From Bacillota bacterium (lineage in GTDB: Bacteria; Bacillota; Syntrophomonadia; Syntrophomonadales; Syntrophomonadaceae), in contig JAEWZB010000053.1 in the NCBI GenBank assembly GCA_023395515.1, forward strand, positions 1 through 37,101: a stretch of DNA of 37,101 nucleotides, written 5' to 3'. The position numbers and the translations under genes are program-made. Positions 23,058-32,664 of the stretch are shown here, piece after piece (the stretch's first letter is position 1; every line of letters begins with the position of its first letter). Under the pieces are notes generated by a model. The model had not been told where the DNA came from. It made no database searches and saw only the letters and a list, made by a program, of their open reading frames with translations.

Positions 23058-24188
23058 ATGGTAAAAAGAAGTGACTTTAAAACAAGTCAGCGTATCGTAG
23101 TTAAAGTAGGGACCAGCACTTTAACTCACCCCAACGGACAACTAAATTTACATCGTATAGAGCATTTAGTGCGGGAATTATCTGATTTACATAACCAGAA
23201 CAAGGAAGTTATATTAGTAACTTCCGGGGCTATAAGGGTAGGGGCTAATCGGATGGGCTTTAAAAAGGTTCCCGATACTATACCCCAAAAACAAGCCTTA
23301 GCTGCTATTGGTCAAGGGGCTTTGCTGCACCTCTATGAAAAAATTTTTGCCGAATACGGAAAAACGGTAGCCCAAGTCTTGCTAACCCGGGATGACTTGG
23401 ATGACCGGTTACGATATCTTAATGCCACTAATGCTTTATTAGCTATGCTTGATTTAGGGGTAATTCCTATTATCAATGAAAATGATACGGTAGCAGTGGA
23501 AGAAATTAAGTTCGGGGATAATGATACTTTATCCGCTTTAGTAGCTGCCATAGTAGAAGCTGATCTTTTGCTGATTTTATCTGATGTAGATGGCTTATAT
23601 AATTGTGACCCGCGGACTAATGAAGGTGCGGTTTTAGTAGAAGAAGTCACTGAAATTACAGCTATGATGGAGGAAAATTCTAAAAATAAAGGCAGCAGCT
23701 TTTCCAGTGGAGGTATGTATACCAAACTAAAAGCGGCCCGGGTATGTATGATGGCGGGTGTTCCCATGCTCATAGCTAACAGTGAAATAGATAATGTCAT
23801 TCGTCAAATAATAGCAGGTGAAAATATAGGGACCTTATTCATTCCCCGGGAGTCTAAGCTTAATGCCCGAAAAAAATGGATAGCTTTCGGCAGCATAAGC
23901 CACGGGCAGCTTAAAATAGATGAAGGGGCTGCCCAAGCTTTGCTTAATAAAGGTAAAAGCTTATTGCCCTCGGGGGTAATCGAAGTTATAGGCGAGTTTG
24001 AACGGGGAACGGTAGTAGAAGTAGTTAACCAAGCCGGGGCTGAAATCGCCCGGGGCTTAGTCAACTATAATTCTGCGGAAATAAAACAAATAGCCGGCCG
24101 GCAAACTATAGAAATAGAAAGTTTGCTGGGAGAAAAGGATTATGACGAAGTTATTCACCGTAATAATTTATGGGTGGAATTAGGCTGA
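23058..24188 (+). CDS. proB: Glutamate 5-kinase
   Basis: This 376-residue protein has an amino acid kinase domain (VVKVGTSTLTHPNGQL, then TSGAIRVG, NENDTVAVEEIKFGDNDTLSA and LSDVDGLY) and a C-terminal PUA domain (about 285-370). It phosphorylates glutamate in the first step of proline synthesis and is usually feedback-inhibited by proline. proA follows after 23 bp, so the two enzymes of the pathway are co-expressed. Confidence 0.97.
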   Translation: MVKRSDFKTSQRIVVKVGTSTLTHPNGQLNLHRIEHLVRELSDLHNQNKEVILVTSGAIRVGANRMGFKKVPDTIPQKQALAAIGQGALLHLYEKIFAEYGKTVAQVLLTRDDLDDRLRYLNATNALLAMLDLGVIPIINENDTVAVEEIKFGDNDTLSALVAAIVEADLLLILSDVDGLYNCDPRTNEGAVLVEEVTEITAMMEENSKNKGSSFSSGGMYTKLKAARVCMMAGVPMLIANSEIDNVIRQIIAGENIGTLFIPRESKLNARKKWIAFGSISHGQLKIDEGAAQALLNKGKSLLPSGVIEVIGEFERGTVVEVVNQAGAEIARGLVNYNSAEIKQIAGRQTIEIESLLGEKDYDEVIHRNNLWVELG

Positions 24189-24211
24189 TAAATTGCAAAG
24201 GAGGGTAAATC

Positions 24212-25474
24212 GTGGAAAACAGTTTGCAAGACTATATGCTGGAACTGGGCAGAAAAGCTAAAAAAACCGCCAGGATTTTAAATACGATTTCTACTGATAT
24301 AAAAAATCAAGCACTTCTGGCTATGGCTGACAGTTTAGAAACGGAATCTGCTAATATTGTTAAGGCTAATAAGCTGGATCTGGAAAATGGCGAAAAAATC
24401 GGTCTGACTACCGCCTTATTAGAAAGGTTAACCTTAAATGCCGAACGGGTAAAAGGTATGGCTGATGGTTTAAGAGAAATTGCGGCTTTGCCTGATCCGG
24501 TGGGAGAAGTATTAGGGATGACCAAAAGACCTTCCGGTATAGAAGTAGGCCGGGTCAGAACTCCTATTGGGGTAATAGGCATAATATATGAATCAAGACC
24601 TAATGTAACTGCTGATGCGGCTGGACTTTGCTTGAAATCCGGCAATGCGGTTATTTTAAGAGGGGGAGAAGAAGCCCATAATTCTAACCGCATTATAGCT
24701 GAAGTTATAGCTAAGGCGGCTATATCTCGGGGTATACCTGACGGGGCTATTCAATTAGTAGATAGCGTGGAACGCGAAGCAGCCGTATTAATGATGAAAA
24801 TGCATGATTACTTGGATGTATTAATACCCCGCGGGGGCAAAGGACTTAAAAAAGCAGTTATGGAAAATGCCAGTGTGCCGGTTATAATGACGGGTATGGG
24901 TAATTGCCATGTATATGTTGATAAGGAAGCTGATTTAGATAAAGCGGCGGCTATTACTATTAATGCTAAAGTGCAAAGGCCGTCAGTTTGCAATGCGGCG
25001 GAAAAGTTATTAGTTCATCAGGCAGCAGCAGCCAGCTTTTTGCCGGTTATAATTAAAGAACTGCAAAACCAGGCCGTGGAAGTCAGAGGTTGTGCCAGAA
25101 CCAGAGCTATCGTTCCCAATATTATAGAAACTACCAATGCAGATTGGGATGAAGAATATTTAGACTTGATTATAGCAGTTAAGGTAGTAGACTCTTTAGA
25201 CGAAGCTATTGACCATATTAATCAGCATGGGACCGGGCATAGTGAAGCTATAGTAACCGAAAATTATTCTAAGGCCAGAAAGTTTTTAGCTGCGGTAGAT
25301 GCGGCGGCGGTTTATGCCAATGCTTCCACCCGTTTTACGGATGGCAATGAATTCGGCTTTGGGGCTGAAATGGGCATAAGCACCCAAAAGCTCCACGCTC
25401 GAGGCCCGATGGGCTTGACTGAGCTTACTACTACCAAGTTTATAATTTATGGAGACGGACAGATCAGGGGATAA
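24212..25474 (+). CDS. proA: Gamma-glutamyl phosphate reductase
   Basis: This 420-residue aldehyde-dehydrogenase-fold enzyme starts at GTG 24212 behind AAGGAGGG. The catalytic Cys lies in RPSVCNAAEKLL, and other family blocks are GVIGIIYESRPNVTAD and STRFTDGNEFGFGAEMGIST. It reduces gamma-glutamyl phosphate with NADPH to glutamate semialdehyde. It is the last gene of the core block. The next gene is on the other strand and has different base composition, so an island boundary probably lies just after it. Confidence 0.97.
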   Translation: MENSLQDYMLELGRKAKKTARILNTISTDIKNQALLAMADSLETESANIVKANKLDLENGEKIGLTTALLERLTLNAERVKGMADGLREIAALPDPVGEVLGMTKRPSGIEVGRVRTPIGVIGIIYESRPNVTADAAGLCLKSGNAVILRGGEEAHNSNRIIAEVIAKAAISRGIPDGAIQLVDSVEREAAVLMMKMHDYLDVLIPRGGKGLKKAVMENASVPVIMTGMGNCHVYVDKEADLDKAAAITINAKVQRPSVCNAAEKLLVHQAAAASFLPVIIKELQNQAVEVRGCARTRAIVPNIIETTNADWDEEYLDLIIAVKVVDSLDEAIDHINQHGTGHSEAIVTENYSKARKFLAAVDAAAVYANASTRFTDGNEFGFGAEMGISTQKLHARGPMGLTELTTTKFIIYGDGQIRG

Positions 25475-25506
25475 AATATAGTACGCCAGCACCTTTTATC
25501 ATGGTT

Positions 25507-26777
25507 TTATACAGTAGCCTGAAAAATAAAGAATCCATCCTGAACCGAAAACCGGAATACCCCGCCATACTTTTCTACGATATGAGCCATGCTCTTGGTG
25601 CCATAACCATGGCCCGGTTTTTCTGATACCGGCAGTTCCCGGTGGAATAGCGGTTCGGTCTGATAGCTGTTGCGCAGGTCAATGCACAGCTTGTTATTCT
25701 TGTCATATACCCGCAGGCGGATTATGCGTTTACTGCGGTCAGGTATATTGGCCGAGGCTTGTACCGCGTTTTCCAAAGCATTGGATAAGAGCGAACAAAG
25801 CTCGGTGTCGCTGAAGGGAAGCACGTCGGGCAGCTTCGCCTCTATGGTCAGCAGGATTTCCGCTTGTTTCGCTTGGGCGGCGAAAGAGGACAAAATCAGA
25901 TTGACGGTTTCATTTTCACAAAAGCGTAGGGGCGTGATAACGTCCATGTCGGACTGGGCAGTCCGCAGATACTCTTTAAGCTCCTCCAGGTGTTCCCGAG
26001 AGGCCAGCCCTTGTAAAAGAGCAAAATGGTGACGCATATCGTGCCGGTAGGCCGCGGCATTCTGCTGCATCTGCCGCAGGGAGGCAAACTCTGTCTGCGC
26101 CAGTCGAAACTGCGTATCCAGCATATCCCGTTCTCTTTGAAGCTCGGCCTGTTTTTGGGTTTCGGTATAGTACAGGATGACAAATACAAAATAAAAGGCT
26201 GTTGTTACGAAGGGCATGAACTGTACGGCTGCCCGTGCCCCGCTGTACATAAAACTGGTGTAAACCGTGGCTCCGTAGTCGAACAGATAGTAAAAGGCCG
26301 GCATAGCTCCAAACAGCAGGCAGGATTGAACCGAGCGTTCCATCAGATGCCGAACCGAGTTAACCGCATATTTTTGCAGTAAATAATACATGAGAAAGGC
26401 CCCCGCAATATAACCGGCATGATCCATGGCCGCACTATAAAAAATTTCGCCGGTAACGGTGCCGATCCAGCGGGGGGCTGGCAGCACAGGAAAGAAACAA
26501 ACATACTGGTTAAAGCAATCAGCCACGGGCGCTTTAAATACAAGGCGATAAAAATAACTACCTGCAGATGGGAAAGCAGGGGATATATTTTGACGGTTGT
26601 GTCCATGCCCCATACCCGCAGGCAAATAATTTGTAAAATAAATAAAATCACGGTAAAGCCGCCCAGAGCCAGATAATTTTTCCGGGTAGGCGCCATTCCG
26701 GCGAAGCTGACCGCAACCGCCGCCCCGAACAGCAGGGCTATAAAATAACGGGAAAATGCCATACCAGTTTCTATCAT
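25507..26777 (-). pseudogene. LytTR-system sensor histidine kinase, frameshifted
   Basis: Two minus-strand frames together make one GHKL kinase. Frame A (from ATG 26777 behind AAGGGGA) encodes the first membrane helices and reads to LTSMFVSFLCCQPP. Frame B continues with RWIGTVTGEIFYSAAMDHAG, more helices, a coiled coil, the histidine region YRHDMRHHFALLQGL, N-box LLSNALENAVQAS and G-box GHGYGTKSM. The switch falls in a run of six C residues (G at 26472-26477 on the plus strand); one more C would restore a single frame of about 423 codons. The cause may be true inactivation, sequencing error or slippage. The gene follows the response regulator by 4 bp. Confidence 0.82.
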
Positions 26778-26781
26778 CCGC

Positions 26782-27507
26782 TTATTCCCCTTCCATCTGA
26801 TAAGCCAGATACTGTGCTTTAATCTCCTTGGCCTTACCCTGGGCAACGGGGACAGAGGAACGGGTCTGTAAAGTTATCTGATGATTTTTGATGGTGTCAA
26901 CATACTGCATATTCACAATATAGGAACGGTGGGGTTTTATAAAATTTCCGTATTGCATAAGATGGCCGCAGACAGCGGCAAAAGGCTCCGTACATTCGAT
27001 TACCTTGCCGGAGCGCAGGTGATACAACACATTTCTGCCGATGACCTCGGCAAAAACCAAATTGGAGATCAGTATTTTTTGAATGCCTTCATTACTCTTT
27101 ACGATAAGCGCTTTCTCATCTTTTTCCGCCTTTATCTGTTCCAGCAGCTCATCCAGGGTGAAGAACAGCTTTTCTTTTGAGACGGGCTTTAGTATGTAGT
27201 TAATGGCTTTCACCGCATAGCTTTCCAAAGCAAATTCCGGTGATGAGGTAAAAAATATTATTGGCGCAGTTTTGTCAAAACTACGGATTTCCTTGGCCAC
27301 ATCAATGCCCATAAAGCCCGGCATAATAATATCCAGACAGTATATATCAAACCGCTTACCTTTTTCTAAGGTCGAAACCAGATCAAAGCCGTTGGTAAAG
27401 ACAGCGTATTCGCAGCTGAAATTCTTGGCTGTCCGGTATAGGTTTATAAGCTGCACCATATTGGACAGCTCGTCAATATTATCATCACAGACTGCCAACT
27501 GCAGCAT
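26782..27507 (-). CDS. LytTR-family response regulator
   Basis: This protein of about 241 residues has a receiver domain with acidic D8-D9, phosphoacceptor D59 (YCLDIIMPGFMG) and a switch Lys in LKPVSKEKL. A C-terminal LytTR DNA-binding domain (about 135-240) carries the family segment GNFIKPHRSYIVNMQYV. The start at 27507 fits the GGATGA upstream better than the ATG at 27513. It is in an operon with the histidine kinase and is divergent from the first secreted-protein gene. The direct repeats between them are the probable binding site. Confidence 0.9.
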   Translation of the reverse strand: MLQLAVCDDNIDELSNMVQLINLYRTAKNFSCEYAVFTNGFDLVSTLEKGKRFDIYCLDIIMPGFMGIDVAKEIRSFDKTAPIIFFTSSPEFALESYAVKAINYILKPVSKEKLFFTLDELLEQIKAEKDEKALIVKSNEGIQKILISNLVFAEVIGRNVLYHLRSGKVIECTEPFAAVCGHLMQYGNFIKPHRSYIVNMQYVDTIKNHQITLQTRSSVPVAQGKAKEIKAQYLAYQMEGE

Positions 27508-27549
27508 AAGCATTCATCCATTTCTTTATTATTTCATTCCTTCATGATA

Positions 27550-27558
27550 ATTTTACCA
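27550..27558 (-). promoter_or_regulatory. Extended -10 promoter of the response-regulator gene
   Basis: On the minus strand TGG-TAAAAT (-10 at 27550-27555) forms an extended -10 about 40 bp before the start codon. The -35 region is poor and lies close to the direct repeats at 27581-27611, which would allow autoregulation. Confidence 0.45.
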
Positions 27559-27580
27559 TCAAAATCGCATATCCGGCACC

Positions 27581-27611
27581 ATGTTTCGTGTTGAAAAAAT
27601 CATGTTTCATG
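27581..27611 (+). promoter_or_regulatory. LytTR-type direct-repeat operator 1
   Basis: ATGTTTCGTG (27581-27590) and ATGTTTCATG (27602-27611) are direct repeats with a 21-bp period, the spacing used by LytTR dimers. The sequence matches the published LytTR half-site only partly. The same arrangement recurs at 32607-32637. Confidence 0.7.
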
Positions 27612-27638
27612 CAGCTGAGAATTTTTCAGGAAAGTTTC

Positions 27639-27647
27639 TGCTAGATT
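27639..27647 (+). promoter_or_regulatory. Extended -10 (TGCTAGATT) of the secreted-protein operon
   Basis: TGC-TAGATT lies 30 bp after the second direct repeat and about 50 bp before the ATG at 27700. No good -35 is present, which suits an activator-dependent promoter. The same element with the same spacing occurs at 32665-32673. Confidence 0.6.
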
Positions 27648-27699
27648 GACCGTAGAGAAATAGATCTTATTTCGTTCAATTAAAAGGAGGAACAACACT

Positions 27700-29709
27700 A
27701 TGAAAAAACGACTTACGGGCATACTGCTCACTCTGTTTATGCTGCTTACGCTATTACCGGCGACGGCGCTGGCGGCGGAAGCTGTGACCATACTGTCATA
27801 CCCTATAAAAACCGAATATACGGTTGGCGAGGGATTTGACCGAACCGGGATTAGAGCAGAGGCTACTATCAACGGCGCAAAAAAGGACATCTCTAACGAA
27901 ATCAGTTTCAGAAATTCCGGAAACGCGACGTTGAATCAAGGTACGGTATTTGCTTACACTGCAGGCAAGCAGGAGATTACCCTGCGATGGACGGCTCCGG
28001 GCGAAAAAACCAGCCAAATCGTGGGAAAATATACCGTTACATCATCCGGCACATATATTCCTCCCGCGCAGGCCGCACCCAAGCCGAATGAGACTACTAA
28101 TCAAGCATACAATGCCATGGACAACGGTTGGTACAGCATCCGTCTGGGCCCCATTGGCGGTGGCGGTGGCGGTCTGATGTATGCCGGTGGGAACAACACT
28201 TTTATCAATATCGACTCCACAGGCAACGCATTCTTACGGACAGGAGGAAGAGCCACGAAATTTTATGTTGAGAAAAAGCGCATTGTAGACCGTGACTGGG
28301 CTGAGATAACCATAAAAATGGCGGATGGGCGCTATTTGGGAATTGCGGGCGAAATAGATAACAGAGCGATGTATAAAGTCGGGACGAACCCGGTCTACCG
28401 CTCTAGTCCGAATGGAGAAATTATTGGGGAAATGCCGGCAGGCACCGTTCTGGAAGTTACCGAGATCAAGGGCGACTGGGCGAAGGTGAAGCATGAAGGC
28501 CGAGAGTATTATATGTGGGCTGCCAGACTGACAAAAGTGAGCGCGGGTGGCACGCGGGTAGCGGCTGTAGGCAACCCTTATCTATGGCAGATATCCTTCG
28601 GCAACAATGTTGCTATGCGCCCCTCCGAGAACCCCAAAATAATGGTCCGTCCTGCGGAAAAAGGATATCCAGACGGGGCGGGGGTTGTCCTGTCCGAATA
28701 CATACCCAACTATACCGATATAACTTTTGAGGACTGGAGCAGATCCATTAGCAACGCTGAAATGGCAGGGTTCTTCTATGAGGTGTTCAGTATTTTAGGA
28801 TACCATTACCCTGCAGAAGGTCCGAAAGATTTGTATGAGAGTTTGCGCAATGAAGGGGGGCAAGCTTGGGAACTCAGGGGCGGAATTATGATTTGTTACG
28901 GTTGGGGTGTCTTTACTGATAAAAATATGAATTGGAGTGCGAATCCGACCTATGGGGAGTTTACGTCATACTTGATCAAACTCATGAATTATCATAAAAG
29001 CAGGCATAACCCCAGATGGCCGCTTTTCACCAATGACACCATCAAGAGCTTTGCCATCAGCGGCGCCACAAGCGCAAACGCAAAAATAACATGGGAGCAG
29101 GCAGCGGCTCTCCAATACAAAACCATCCATTGGGCGGCAGCAGAACATCTGAGGTTAGGTGAATGGAGTGGCCTTTTAGATAAGGTGGAATCGCTCATTT
29201 CGGCCGTGCCGCAGAACATGACGTCCTCCTCTGGGGGGACACCCGCTCAGATGCCGACACCTGCGCCTGTGCCGTCAGTACCTGCGGGGATAACCGCAAC
29301 GCCGACCGACACCAAGTTTATGTTAAATAACGCAGAGGTCGCGCTGCCCGCTTACAGTATCGGTGGTAACAACTACGTCAAGCTCCGGGATGTGGGTGCG
29401 CTCCTGAAAACACGCTTTGATGTGCGCTGGGAAGACGGTAAGGCCAAGCTATATAACCATGCGTCATACACCAAGACCAGCGGTGAGCTTGCTGCCATCG
29501 GCAAGGACAGCAAAAGTGCGACTATAAGCACCACAGACTTCGTATGGAGTGACACCGGTGCGGCGGTGACAGGGCTAACTGCCTACAGCATCGGGGGCAA
29601 CAACTATATTAAGCTGCGGGACATAGCGAAGCTGTTCGACTTCGATGTGGACTGGAGAGACGGCAAAGCGTGGATCGAGCCTGACGTGTCGCCGTACACG
29701 GAGGACTAA
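27700..29709 (+). CDS. Secreted multidomain protein (Big_3-like, SH3, copper-amine-oxidase-N-like)
   Basis: This 669-residue exported protein has a signal peptide cleaved after ALA (near 24-26). One Ig-like repeat follows (about 30-112, motif KTEYTVGEGFDRTGI). A ricin- or beta-trefoil-like stretch rich in glycine comes next (about 140-215), then an SH3-type segment (about 220-280, VLEVTEIKGDWAKVKHEGREYYMW), a helical region of unknown type, a Pro/Thr linker, and two copper-amine-oxidase-N-like units (AYSIGGNNYVKLRDVG; AYSIGGNNYIKLRDIA). AAGGAGG precedes the ATG. It shares its promoter region with the LytTR regulator and is followed after 42 bp by another secreted-protein gene. A role at the cell wall is inferred. 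Confidence 0.8.
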   Translation: MKKRLTGILLTLFMLLTLLPATALAAEAVTILSYPIKTEYTVGEGFDRTGIRAEATINGAKKDISNEISFRNSGNATLNQGTVFAYTAGKQEITLRWTAPGEKTSQIVGKYTVTSSGTYIPPAQAAPKPNETTNQAYNAMDNGWYSIRLGPIGGGGGGLMYAGGNNTFINIDSTGNAFLRTGGRATKFYVEKKRIVDRDWAEITIKMADGRYLGIAGEIDNRAMYKVGTNPVYRSSPNGEIIGEMPAGTVLEVTEIKGDWAKVKHEGREYYMWAARLTKVSAGGTRVAAVGNPYLWQISFGNNVAMRPSENPKIMVRPAEKGYPDGAGVVLSEYIPNYTDITFEDWSRSISNAEMAGFFYEVFSILGYHYPAEGPKDLYESLRNEGGQAWELRGGIMICYGWGVFTDKNMNWSANPTYGEFTSYLIKLMNYHKSRHNPRWPLFTNDTIKSFAISGATSANAKITWEQAAALQYKTIHWAAAEHLRLGEWSGLLDKVESLISAVPQNMTSSSGGTPAQMPTPAPVPSVPAGITATPTDTKFMLNNAEVALPAYSIGGNNYVKLRDVGALLKTRFDVRWEDGKAKLYNHASYTKTSGELAAIGKDSKSATISTTDFVWSDTGAAVTGLTAYSIGGNNYIKLRDIAKLFDFDVDWRDGKAWIEPDVSPYTED

Positions 29710-29751
29710 GTGCGCCGGACATGATCAAAAAGATGCTTTAGGAGGAACAAG

Positions 29752-32547
29752 ATGATGAAGAACCGATTGATGAGCATTCTGCTCACCTTATGTATGGTAT
29801 TGACCCTGTGGCCGGCAACGGCATTGGCGGCGGTAGAGTCTTTGCTCCCAAATGACCCTAATTATGTTGAACTGAATCAGGTTAGTGATTTCTATAAGAA
29901 GATGCAGAACCGGGAGACCTTTAATGGGGTCATTTATTTGAAAGGCTGCCCTTCAACCAAAGCCTTAAAAAGCAGGATTGAAAATTTCAGAAAGACGAGT
30001 AAGGACACCATCTACGGTGCGGAGGTAAACCGTGGAAGCTGGGGCTATTTTAGTAAAGACTACTTAAAGCCGGTAGTATACAATATCAATGAGCTGACCG
30101 GCGAGAGAATGTACCCGAAGACCATTAGTGTAGCCATGATTTTCCGGGTAGAAAATGGCGTTCTGGTAAGAGCGAGCAGCTTTGAGACGCCCGAGGTAAC
30201 CGCCAAGCATGTGTGGCTGGGTGAAACAGAGAATCTGCCCGGCGAACTGTCGCCCATCCTTCCCAAAGACAAGTTTATAAAGGGTCTGACGGTTAACAGC
30301 CCTACCAGAGAGCAAATTACCGCCATGTGGAAAAAGCTGGGGCTTGACCGCGAGCTGCCCGTCTCGTATGAAGTCGCTCCGGTTAAAACGGCGCCCTACG
30401 GGTCCGGAAAGCTGCCTGCCGCCCTCCAGACCGAGGCCTTGAACACCGTAAATTTCATACGCTATATGGCGGGTATCGACTACAATGTGACATTGAATAA
30501 CGATTACATTCAATATGCGCAGGATTCGGCGCTGCTCAGCGCTTTAAACGGAAAAATCTCCCACACCCCTGCCAAGCCTGCCGGCATAGGGGAAGCCCTT
30601 TACCAATCAGGCTGCAAAGGCGCCCCGGGAAATCAAGCCACAGCGTCTACTATTCCTGAGTCCATCTGGCAATACATGTCTGATTATGGAGATGCTAACA
30701 AATCGGTGGTAGGACATCGCAGATGGGTCTTAAACCCTAAAATGAGCCAGACCGGATTTGGCCATGTTGCGGGTAATAAGTACGGCTTTAACACGATGTA
30801 TGCCCATGATACCAAAAACAAATCCGCCAAGTATGAGGGTGTGGTGTGGCCCGCCCAGAATACGCCCATCGAATATTTCAAGGGCGACCAGTCCTGGAGC
30901 ATTTCCTTTGACAAGGATCTGCCGATGTCAATAAACAATACGCACATTAATGTGACCCGGCTCAATGACGGTAAAGAGTGGGGATTTAGCAACGTACCCG
31001 GCATTGAGTTTTACGATGGGATTCTCTATCCCTATACTTTCAATGAAGGTTCGCCGAACGGACAAAAAAACTGCCTCGTTTTTAGCCTCACTGACATAAA
31101 AATCGGTTTGAACGAAGTATACCGTGTGCGGGTAAACGATTCCAAGTCAAACACCTATTTCCAGTATTTTGTCACTTTTTTCAGCCTGAACAATGTGAAT
31201 ACCGCCCTTACTTCGGACAGCGAGCTGGTGCCTGCCAAGACCCCGGCAGAGTTTGATCTGGGTACGGCCTTAAAGCCTGCCCGCAAGACCGACCCCAGCC
31301 AATATCCCAAGCCCTTGCCCGCTCCGGGAACGCCAAAGGAGAGTAACGTTACCGGCGTTACGCTGAATCATACCGCCGCCAACCTAACCGTGGGCGAGAC
31401 CGTCAAGCTGACCGTCACCCGAACTCCTGCCGGGGCTGAGGGCAGGCTAGTGTTTGACTCCTCCGATAAGGAAGTTGCGACAGTGGCATCTTCCGGTATT
31501 GTTACCGGTAAAAAGGCGGGCACAGCGACCATCACGGCAAAGATAGGCGAGGTTTCGGCATCTTGTACAGTCACCGTTGCTGCCGCATCGGGTAAGTCGC
31601 CTGCCAATATGCCATCTCCTGCACCGACTGAGCCGCCTGCCAATACGCTTGCCCCGGCGACGGGTGAAGGGATAAAAATACTGGCTTATCCCGCCAAAAC
31701 CGATTACAAGCTGGGCGAAATCTTTGATACCACCGGGCTCAATGTAATAAATTGTGTAGATGGCAAAGAAACAAACGTCAACGGGAAAATAACCTTTTTC
31801 ATCCAAAAGATAAACGGAGTACAGTTGACGGAGAAAAGTAAATTCGCAGTTACAGGAAAAAAGATTGTTGAGTTACGGTTTGAAGGTAAAAAAATAGGCA
31901 CATATACCATCAACGTGACCAAAGATTCTGCGCCGGCTAAGCCATCCGATTCATCAGCCATTTCTTCAACTATTACGGATATTGACCCGTCAACCTTAGA
32001 CTACGGCTTAAACATTCTGTCCGTTCCCTCAAAAACTGCCTACGTTGTGGGTGAAGGCTTCGATAAAACTGGAGTAAGAGCAGTCAACAAGCACAGGGAC
32101 GGTAAGGTAGTGGATGAGACGGATAAAATTAAGTTTTTCACATCAGGAACCGTGGAACTCACGCAAGGCAGACCGTTCACTACCGCAGGGACAAAAGTGG
32201 TTGAACTTCGTCATGCCACATCAGGCGTAAAATGGGCGAAATTCACTATTACCGTTTCCGAAAAGGCGGTTGAAACATCATCTGCGCCAAGCAAAGCGGT
32301 AAAGATACTGGCAAATCCCTCGAAAACTGCCTACAAACTTGGTGAGGGCTTTGATACCACCGGACTCCAAGCAGTGATGGGGGCAGGTGACAGCCAAACA
32401 AACATCAACAACAAAATCACCTTTTATACCTCTAAAACGGTGCAGCTGACACCAGGCCGTAAATTCACAACTACAGGAACTAAGGTGGTCGAAATACGGT
32501 ATGATGGCCAAAAAGTGTCTGCATATACCATAACCGTAACCAAATAA
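29752..32547 (+). CDS. Secreted CAP-domain protein with four Ig-like domains
   Basis: This 931-residue exported protein has a signal peptide ending ALAA (near 26). Its N-terminal part to about 220 is unrecognised. A CAP/SCP domain (about 225-345) includes LNTVNFIRYMAGI, an active-site-type His in ISHTP, and GHRRWVLNP. A Big_2-like domain follows (about 528-608), then three Big_3-like repeats starting near 641, 753 and 851, each with the KTxYxxGExFDxTG pattern seen also in the upstream protein. AGGAGG precedes two adjacent ATG codons. It is probably co-transcribed with the previous gene. CAP proteins of bacteria are poorly understood; no sortase motif is visible. Confidence 0.83.
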   Translation: MMKNRLMSILLTLCMVLTLWPATALAAVESLLPNDPNYVELNQVSDFYKKMQNRETFNGVIYLKGCPSTKALKSRIENFRKTSKDTIYGAEVNRGSWGYFSKDYLKPVVYNINELTGERMYPKTISVAMIFRVENGVLVRASSFETPEVTAKHVWLGETENLPGELSPILPKDKFIKGLTVNSPTREQITAMWKKLGLDRELPVSYEVAPVKTAPYGSGKLPAALQTEALNTVNFIRYMAGIDYNVTLNNDYIQYAQDSALLSALNGKISHTPAKPAGIGEALYQSGCKGAPGNQATASTIPESIWQYMSDYGDANKSVVGHRRWVLNPKMSQTGFGHVAGNKYGFNTMYAHDTKNKSAKYEGVVWPAQNTPIEYFKGDQSWSISFDKDLPMSINNTHINVTRLNDGKEWGFSNVPGIEFYDGILYPYTFNEGSPNGQKNCLVFSLTDIKIGLNEVYRVRVNDSKSNTYFQYFVTFFSLNNVNTALTSDSELVPAKTPAEFDLGTALKPARKTDPSQYPKPLPAPGTPKESNVTGVTLNHTAANLTVGETVKLTVTRTPAGAEGRLVFDSSDKEVATVASSGIVTGKKAGTATITAKIGEVSASCTVTVAAASGKSPANMPSPAPTEPPANTLAPATGEGIKILAYPAKTDYKLGEIFDTTGLNVINCVDGKETNVNGKITFFIQKINGVQLTEKSKFAVTGKKIVELRFEGKKIGTYTINVTKDSAPAKPSDSSAISSTITDIDPSTLDYGLNILSVPSKTAYVVGEGFDKTGVRAVNKHRDGKVVDETDKIKFFTSGTVELTQGRPFTTAGTKVVELRHATSGVKWAKFTITVSEKAVETSSAPSKAVKILANPSKTAYKLGEGFDTTGLQAVMGAGDSQTNINNKITFYTSKTVQLTPGRKFTTTGTKVVEIRYDGQKVSAYTITVTK

Positions 32548-32564
32548 AGCTCCCCCACCAGTTG

Positions 32565-32592
32565 CGCCGCCCACCGGTATAGGTTGGCGGCG
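32565..32592 (+). terminator. Hairpin after the CAP-protein gene
   Basis: CGCCGCC (32565-32571) pairs with GGCGGCG (32586-32592), with extra ACC/GGT pairing inside. It lies just after the stop codon and before the next LytTR-type promoter. The following sequence has only a weak T tract. Confidence 0.5.
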
Positions 32593-32606
32593 TAAACTCT
32601 TTATTC

Positions 32607-32637
32607 ATGTTTCATGTTGAAAAAATCATGTTTCATG
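32607..32637 (+). promoter_or_regulatory. LytTR-type direct-repeat operator 2
   Basis: Two exact copies of ATGTTTCATG (32607-32616, 32628-32637) occur with a 21-bp period, and the 11-bp spacer TTGAAAAAATC is the same as in operator 1. Confidence 0.72.
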
Positions 32638-32664
32638 CAGTAAACGGGTTTTGGAGAGAATTTT

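Noticed and set aside
23333..23800. 155-codon frame on the minus strand
   Set aside because: It is the shadow of proB; the plus-strand frame has full family conservation.
26465..26480. Programmed -1 frameshift in the kinase gene
   Set aside because: The C6 run is not preceded by a proper X XXY YYZ heptamer and I see no following pseudoknot; sequencing error or a real indel is simpler.
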